This document shows, piece after piece, positions 8,090-11,953 of a stretch of DNA of 11,953 bases (its first letter is position 1; each line of letters begins with the position of its first letter). Source of the DNA: CAZPEV01 sp964585635 (lineage in GTDB: Bacteria; Zixibacteria; MSB-5A5; GN15; JAAZOE01); contig CAZPEV010000098.1 in NCBI GenBank assembly GCA_964585635.1, forward strand, positions 1 to 11,953. The letters run 5' to 3'. The position numbers were made by a program, and so were the translations under genes. Below the pieces are notes generated by a model. The model did not search any database. It was not told the origin of the DNA and saw nothing but the letters and a program-made list of their open reading frames with translations.

Positions 8090-10373
8090 TTGTTCCGGCG
8101 GCACACCATATCTCGGTCTCGGTTGGGGGGGAAGTTCGCCCGGCGCTTCTGGCTCTACGCCGCCCTGACCATAGGGGTGGCGGGCGCCTTCAATTGGTTC
8201 ATCTTCCCCCTGCCGAAGGACAAACTCCGGCGGCCGTCGTCCACCTTCGTTTATAGCCGCGACGGGTGCTTGCTCAACTGCTTCACGTCCCGGGACCGTT
8301 TCTGGCGCAAACCAATTCCCCTCCGCCAAATTTCTCCGCGCCTCATTCACAGCGTGATCGCCTGCGAGGATCGATGGTTTTATTATCATCCGGGGGTCAA
8401 TCCGGTCTCGTTGGCCCTGGCCGCCATCGACAACATCAAGGCCGGGAAATTCGTGCGCGGCGGTTCCACCATCACCATGCAGATCGCCCGTATGATGGAA
8501 CCAAAACCTCGCACCGTCCCCAATAAAATCATCGAGATTCTCCGGGCTCTGCAATTGGAGTTGTCCTACTCTAAAGCGGAACTGCTGGAAAGCTATTTCA
8601 ATCTGGCCCCGTACGGCGGCAATATCGAGGGGGTCGGGGCGGCGGCATACCTCTATTTCGACAAAACTCCCGACAGTCTGTCTCTGGCCGAGGCGGCGCT
8701 GCTGACCGCCATTCCTTCGTCCCCATCGCAAATTCGTCCGGATCGCGATGCCACGACCTGCCTGGCACAACGTAATCGGGTGCTGCGCCGCTTGAAGGAC
8801 GGCGGCCTCATATCGCCGGATGACTATGACCAGGCTCTGAGGGAGGAACTCCCCTTACAACGCGTGGCCCCGGCCGTCACCGCCCCTCATTTCTGCCAGA
8901 GCGTGGCGGCCGTCAACCCGAACCGCTCGGAAATTTTCTCGACGATCGATTATGCGTTGCAGCGCACCTGCGAACGTTTGGCCCGCAATTATCGGGAAGG
9001 CTTGACCCAGAAGGGAATTAATAATCTCTCCGTGGTGGCTCTGGACAACTGCACCGGTGAACTGAGAGCCATGGTCGGATCGCCCGACTTCTCCGACGGT
9101 GCCCATCAGGGGCAGATAAACGGCGCCCTGGCGCCCCGTTCCCCCGGCTCGGCCCTGAAACCATTTATCTATGCTCTGGGATTTGAACGCGGCCTGATTT
9201 CGCCGGCACTCAAAGTGGAGGATTTGCCGGTCAACTTTGCTGGATACTCACCCATCAATTATGACAACCAGTACCACGGCTTGGTTTCGGCAGGCGAGGC
9301 CCTGATTCAATCGCTCAACGTCCCGGCCGTGAACCTGACCGCCCGAGTTGGGTTGCGGGATTTCTACGATCTGCTTCATCGGGGAGGCATAACCACCCTT
9401 AACAGGAAATATTTCGAGTACGGCCTGCCGCTGGTTCTGGGATCCGGCGAAGTAACCTTGCTGGAATTAACCAACCTGTACGCCGTTCTGGCGCGGGGCG
9501 GCACTTTCCNNNNNNNNNNATTTGATCACCGAGCTTTTGGCCGAATTGAAACGTCCCGATCTTCCGGCAAGTTGGGAATTCACCCCCGATATGCCGCGCG
9601 TGGCCTGGAAAACCGGCACCTCCTACGGGCGCAAGGATGCCTGGGCGATTGGATACAATCCCGACTACACCATCGGAGTCTGGGCCGGGAATTTCTCGGC
9701 CGAGGGGTCGGTCGCTATTGTCGGAGCGGAAACAGCCGCTCCGCTTATGCTGGATATATTCGCGCAACTCGGCGCCGGAGGCGATAACCGCTGGTTTCGT
9801 ATGCCGCCCGGCATCGACCGGCGCCTGGTCTGCACCGCCAGCGGTCGTGTCCCCGATGAGGCCTGCCCGGAAACGATTATGGAGCATTATATACCGGGCG
9901 TTTCACCCGCCGAAAAGTGCCGCGTGCACCGGAGAGTTTTGGTCGATACGCAAACCGGGTATCAAGTCTGCCGCTGGTGTGCGGCCGGAAAACGAACGAC
10001 GGAAAAGATCATTGAAGACTGGCCGCCCCGTCCGGCGGCTTGGTTGGGAGCCAGGGGGATCATCAGCCTTATCCCGAGGCACAATCCCCGGTGCCGAGGA
10101 CTGCTGGCCGGGGAGGTCCCGGTGATCACCTCACCGGAAGAAGACGCCGTCTACGTCCTCCGCCCCAGCGCGCCTCGGGATTTTCAGAAGATATTGTTCG
10201 CGGTTTCCGCAGCCGCCGATACCCGCCGAATATTCTGGTTCCTCGACGGCCGGCTGTTTTCCACTGCCGACGACAACAGCCGCGTCTTCTATGCGCCGCA
10301 ACCGGGAAGCCATCACCTCATGTGTGTTGACGAATATGGCCGTTCCAGTTCGATGACGTTTCAGGTACGCTAG
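8090..10373 (+). CDS. pbpC: Penicillin-binding protein 1C (bifunctional murein glycosyltransferase/transpeptidase), interrupted by an assembly gap
   Basis: This class A penicillin-binding protein polymerises lipid II and cross-links murein at the outer face of the inner membrane. It starts with TTG, a basic N-terminus and one membrane helix (about residues 21-40). The glycosyltransferase (GT51) domain carries ACEDRWFYYHPGVNP, with catalytic Glu93, and RGGSTITMQIARM at 123-135. The transpeptidase domain has the active-site SALK motif (Ser354, Lys357), SLN at 408-410, and KTGTS beginning at base 9609. After the transpeptidase comes a Cys-containing segment and then a C-terminal beta domain typical of PbpC (BiPBP_C), from about ITSPEEDAVYV to the end. 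Ten Ns at 9510-9519 split the frame; the two halves encode 473 and about 284 residues. Both sides match PbpC continuously, so the break is an assembly gap, not a mutation. The total with missing residues should be close to the 770 of E. coli PbpC. It sits 15 bases after the macroglobulin gene, its usual partner. Confidence 0.95.
9510..9519. other. Assembly gap (10 Ns) inside pbpC
   Basis: Ten consecutive undetermined bases fall between the SLN and KTGTS motifs of the transpeptidase domain. Frame bookkeeping shows that the number of missing bases must be a multiple of three for one intact frame, so the written length of 10 cannot be literal. Related PbpC proteins have roughly 25 to 30 residues here, so about 75 to 90 bases are probably missing. 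Confidence 0.9.
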
Positions 10374-10403
10374 GCGGCCGTCCGGAATTCCCTCAATTCC
10401 CCG

Positions 10404-10433
10404 TTATCGCCCTATCCGGCAACTGGTTATAAT
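10404..10433 (+). promoter_or_regulatory. Candidate promoter for the beta-helix gene
   Basis: A perfect TATAAT at 10428-10433 lies 18 bases after TTATCG (10404-10409), which matches the -35 consensus at only three positions. It sits about 85 bases before the ATG of the next gene. This suggests that the secreted beta-helix protein is transcribed separately from the macroglobulin-pbpC operon. Confidence 0.35.
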
Positions 10434-10441
10434 TGAAGATC

Positions 10442-10456
10442 ACCCTGCGCCAGGGT
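10442..10456. repeat. Small palindrome between pbpC and the beta-helix gene
   Basis: ACCCTG (10442-10447) and CAGGGT (10451-10456) form a 6-bp inverted repeat around CGC, followed by TTTAT. It lies where the transcription start of the candidate promoter would fall, so it could be an operator. It could equally be a short terminator for the preceding operon. A stem of six pairs is close to what chance gives. Confidence 0.25.
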
Positions 10457-10516
10457 TTATGATATCCGCATTCCTGCCGATACATGGGGAAAGGCTTCGC
10501 CCAGTACGGGATATGC

Positions 10517-11953
10517 ATGCGTAAAATTGGCTTGGCATTTCTATCGATTTTGGCCTATCTGGCAACCGGGATCGGGGCGACGAATTACTACGTATCCCCC
10601 TCCGGCAGCGACGCCAACAACGGCCTCAGCCCGACGTTGGCCTGGCATTCTATTGAACGCGGCGATAGTGCGGGCATCACCCAACCGGGCGATACCGTCA
10701 ACATCCTGCCGGGAACCTATAACCGCAGCACAACCATTACCATCACCCTCTCAGGCGCCACCGGGTCACCCATCATTTATCGTCGGTTGGGCAAAGCGTC
10801 CGCAATCGTGGACCTGGGCTGGACGGGAAAGCCGGCCGTTCGCATCGTCGGTAGCAATATCGTCCTTCAGGGAATCGCCATCACCAACTCCAACGATGAC
10901 GGCATCAGGGTCGAGGGCCAATATTGTACTATTGCGGAATGTCGCATTCACGACGTCGGCAAGAACGGAATCAAGGTAAGGAGCGGCAACAACCGTCTGT
11001 CCCGGAATATCATTTACTCCGTCGATGACATCGGCATAAAAAACGAAGACGCCGCGCATGGCACTACGATTTACGGAAATACCATTTATGCCAATATTGG
11101 AGATGGCTGTGATGGGGGAAATGCCGGCGGCATCCGGATTTTCAACAACATTATCGCCAACAATAGCCACGGCATTAGCGCCGGAGCCACTACCGTCTGC
11201 GCCTACAATAACGTCTGGGGCAACGCGGGCGGAAATTATGACGGCGAATGTGATGATTCGGCCGGCGGAATATCCGCCCAGCCTCGTTTTGTCGATCCCG
11301 CCGCCGGGCGTTTTGACCTGCGCAACACGGCCGCCGAGATCAACGCCGGCCTGCCCCTGGACTATCCCTACAGCCAATCCGCTCCGGAAATGGGCGCCGT
11401 CGAAAAATATAACGTATATTTCGTCCGTCCCGATGGCGATGACGGCGCCTCCGGCCGGACGATCGAACAAGCCTGGCAGACAATCGACAATGGCGATTCC
11501 CTCCTCCTACCCGGCGATACCGTCAAAGTCCAGCCCGGTATCTATGAAGATTCCGTGATCATCTCGTCTGACGGATTAGTCGATGACCGCATCGCCTACC
11601 TCGGGCCCCACGCCGGCGCCCGGGTGGAAATCCCCTGGGCTTTCCGGACTGTGCGCCTGACCGCCAACTATACCACCTGGTCAGGTATCGACGTCGCGGG
11701 AGCGGTTGATGCCAATATCTTCGTTTCGGGCGGGCGGAACCTTATCGATCGTGCCGATATTACCTCATCCCAAACCTACGGCATATCGATCGACTCGGGA
11801 GCGCAAAACACTATCACGCGATGTACCTTCAATCACAGCCTCATTGCCGATCTCTATCTTGCGGGCGACAGCACCAACGTTTTCAACAACACTTTCCATT
11901 CAACCTATTTTGGCCTTATGGCCCTCAGCACCACCAGGTCTCATCGGATCACC
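10517..11953 (+). CDS. Secreted right-handed parallel beta-helix protein, two tandem modules, 3' end outside the window
   Basis: The frame starts at ATG 10517 and stays open for 479 codons to the right edge. A signal peptide is clear: MRKIGLAFLSILAYLATGIGA, with likely cleavage before TNYYVSPSGSD. The mature protein opens with YYVSPSGSDANNGLSPTLAW and PGDTVNILPGTY, the entry motif of pectate-lyase-like (DUF1565-type) beta-helix proteins. It continues with Asn/Gly/Ile-rich coils such as GNTIYANIGDG and IFNNIIANNSHGI. The first module closes with PRFVDPAAGRFDLRN and APEMGAVE, the typical ending of such helices. A second module begins at residue 299. No catalytic residues of a polysaccharide lyase could be identified, so binding or cleavage of polysaccharide is only a family-level possibility. 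The ribosome-binding site is weak (GGG six bases upstream). A sorting or anchoring domain is likely beyond the window. A plus-strand frame starting at 10527 is a shadow of this gene. Confidence 0.88.
   Translation, partial: MRKIGLAFLSILAYLATGIGATNYYVSPSGSDANNGLSPTLAWHSIERGDSAGITQPGDTVNILPGTYNRSTTITITLSGATGSPIIYRRLGKASAIVDLGWTGKPAVRIVGSNIVLQGIAITNSNDDGIRVEGQYCTIAECRIHDVGKNGIKVRSGNNRLSRNIIYSVDDIGIKNEDAAHGTTIYGNTIYANIGDGCDGGNAGGIRIFNNIIANNSHGISAGATTVCAYNNVWGNAGGNYDGECDDSAGGISAQPRFVDPAAGRFDLRNTAAEINAGLPLDYPYSQSAPEMGAVEKYNVYFVRPDGDDGASGRTIEQAWQTIDNGDSLLLPGDTVKVQPGIYEDSVIISSDGLVDDRIAYLGPHAGARVEIPWAFRTVRLTANYTTWSGIDVAGAVDANIFVSGGRNLIDRADITSSQTYGISIDSGAQNTITRCTFNHSLIADLYLAGDSTNVFNNTFHSTYFGLMALSTTRSHRIT
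10583..11402 (+). repeat. Beta-helix module 1 of the terminal secreted protein
   Basis: This is the first copy of an internal protein duplication. It runs from NYYVSPSGSD (residue 23) through PGDTVNILPGTY to the closing APEMGAVE near residue 296. Its entry motif is repeated at 11411 with clear divergence. Confidence 0.7.
11411..11953 (+). repeat. Beta-helix module 2 of the terminal secreted protein (incomplete)
   Basis: This is the second copy. It starts at residue 299 with NVYFVRPDGDDGASG and continues with QAWQTIDNGDSLLLPGDTV and QPGIYEDSV, which align with the entry motif of module 1. It follows the first module's closing motif after only a few residues. The copy is cut by the window edge. 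Confidence 0.65.

Noticed and set aside
7829..8770. Minus-strand frame of 313 codons spanning the macroglobulin-pbpC junction.
   Set aside because: It covers two intact genes on the opposite strand whose motifs are unmistakable, and it shows no family signature.
9399..10373. Frameshift or pseudogenisation of pbpC.
   Set aside because: The frame change coincides exactly with the run of Ns, and all catalytic motifs are intact on both sides, so an assembly gap explains it.

Overview
The window looks like a draft contig, probably metagenome-derived, from an uncultured Gram-negative bacterium of moderately high GC (mid to upper 50s percent by eye). Three things suggest this. There is a membrane-anchored alpha-2-macroglobulin next to a PbpC-type penicillin-binding protein, a pairing that only makes sense with a periplasm. 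There are large secreted beta-rich proteins. There is also a 10-N scaffold gap. A member of the FCB group or a related candidate phylum (Zixibacteria-like) would fit, but this placement is an impression and no marker gene is present. All convincing genes lie on the + strand.

Layout: (1) 2-1699, a secreted multidomain protein of unknown function whose start lies just off the left edge, followed by a hairpin at 1730-1760. (2) 1700-2608, about 900 bases without an intact gene. It holds a short relic of an IS3-family OrfA on the minus strand (2192-2284), an unexplained minus-strand reading frame, and a probable leader for the next operon, with a weak promoter and a hairpin. (3) 2609-8074, a 1,821-residue bacterial alpha-2-macroglobulin (YfhM type) with an intact CVEQ thioester. 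(4) 8090-10373, pbpC, starting 15 bases after the macroglobulin stop and interrupted by the assembly gap at 9510-9519. (5) 10374-10516, a short intergenic region with a perfect TATAAT and a small palindrome. (6) 10517-11953, a secreted protein with two tandem right-handed beta-helix modules, running off the right edge.

The core is the macroglobulin-pbpC operon. In the accepted model for this conserved pair, the macroglobulin traps proteases that enter the periplasm, and PbpC (transglycosylase plus transpeptidase) repairs the damaged murein. The flanking secreted proteins have their own signals and no evident link to this function. I found no CRISPR array, RNA gene, prophage or clearly new multi-gene system. 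The least explained items are the four-part architecture of the first protein and the decayed region between it and the macroglobulin.
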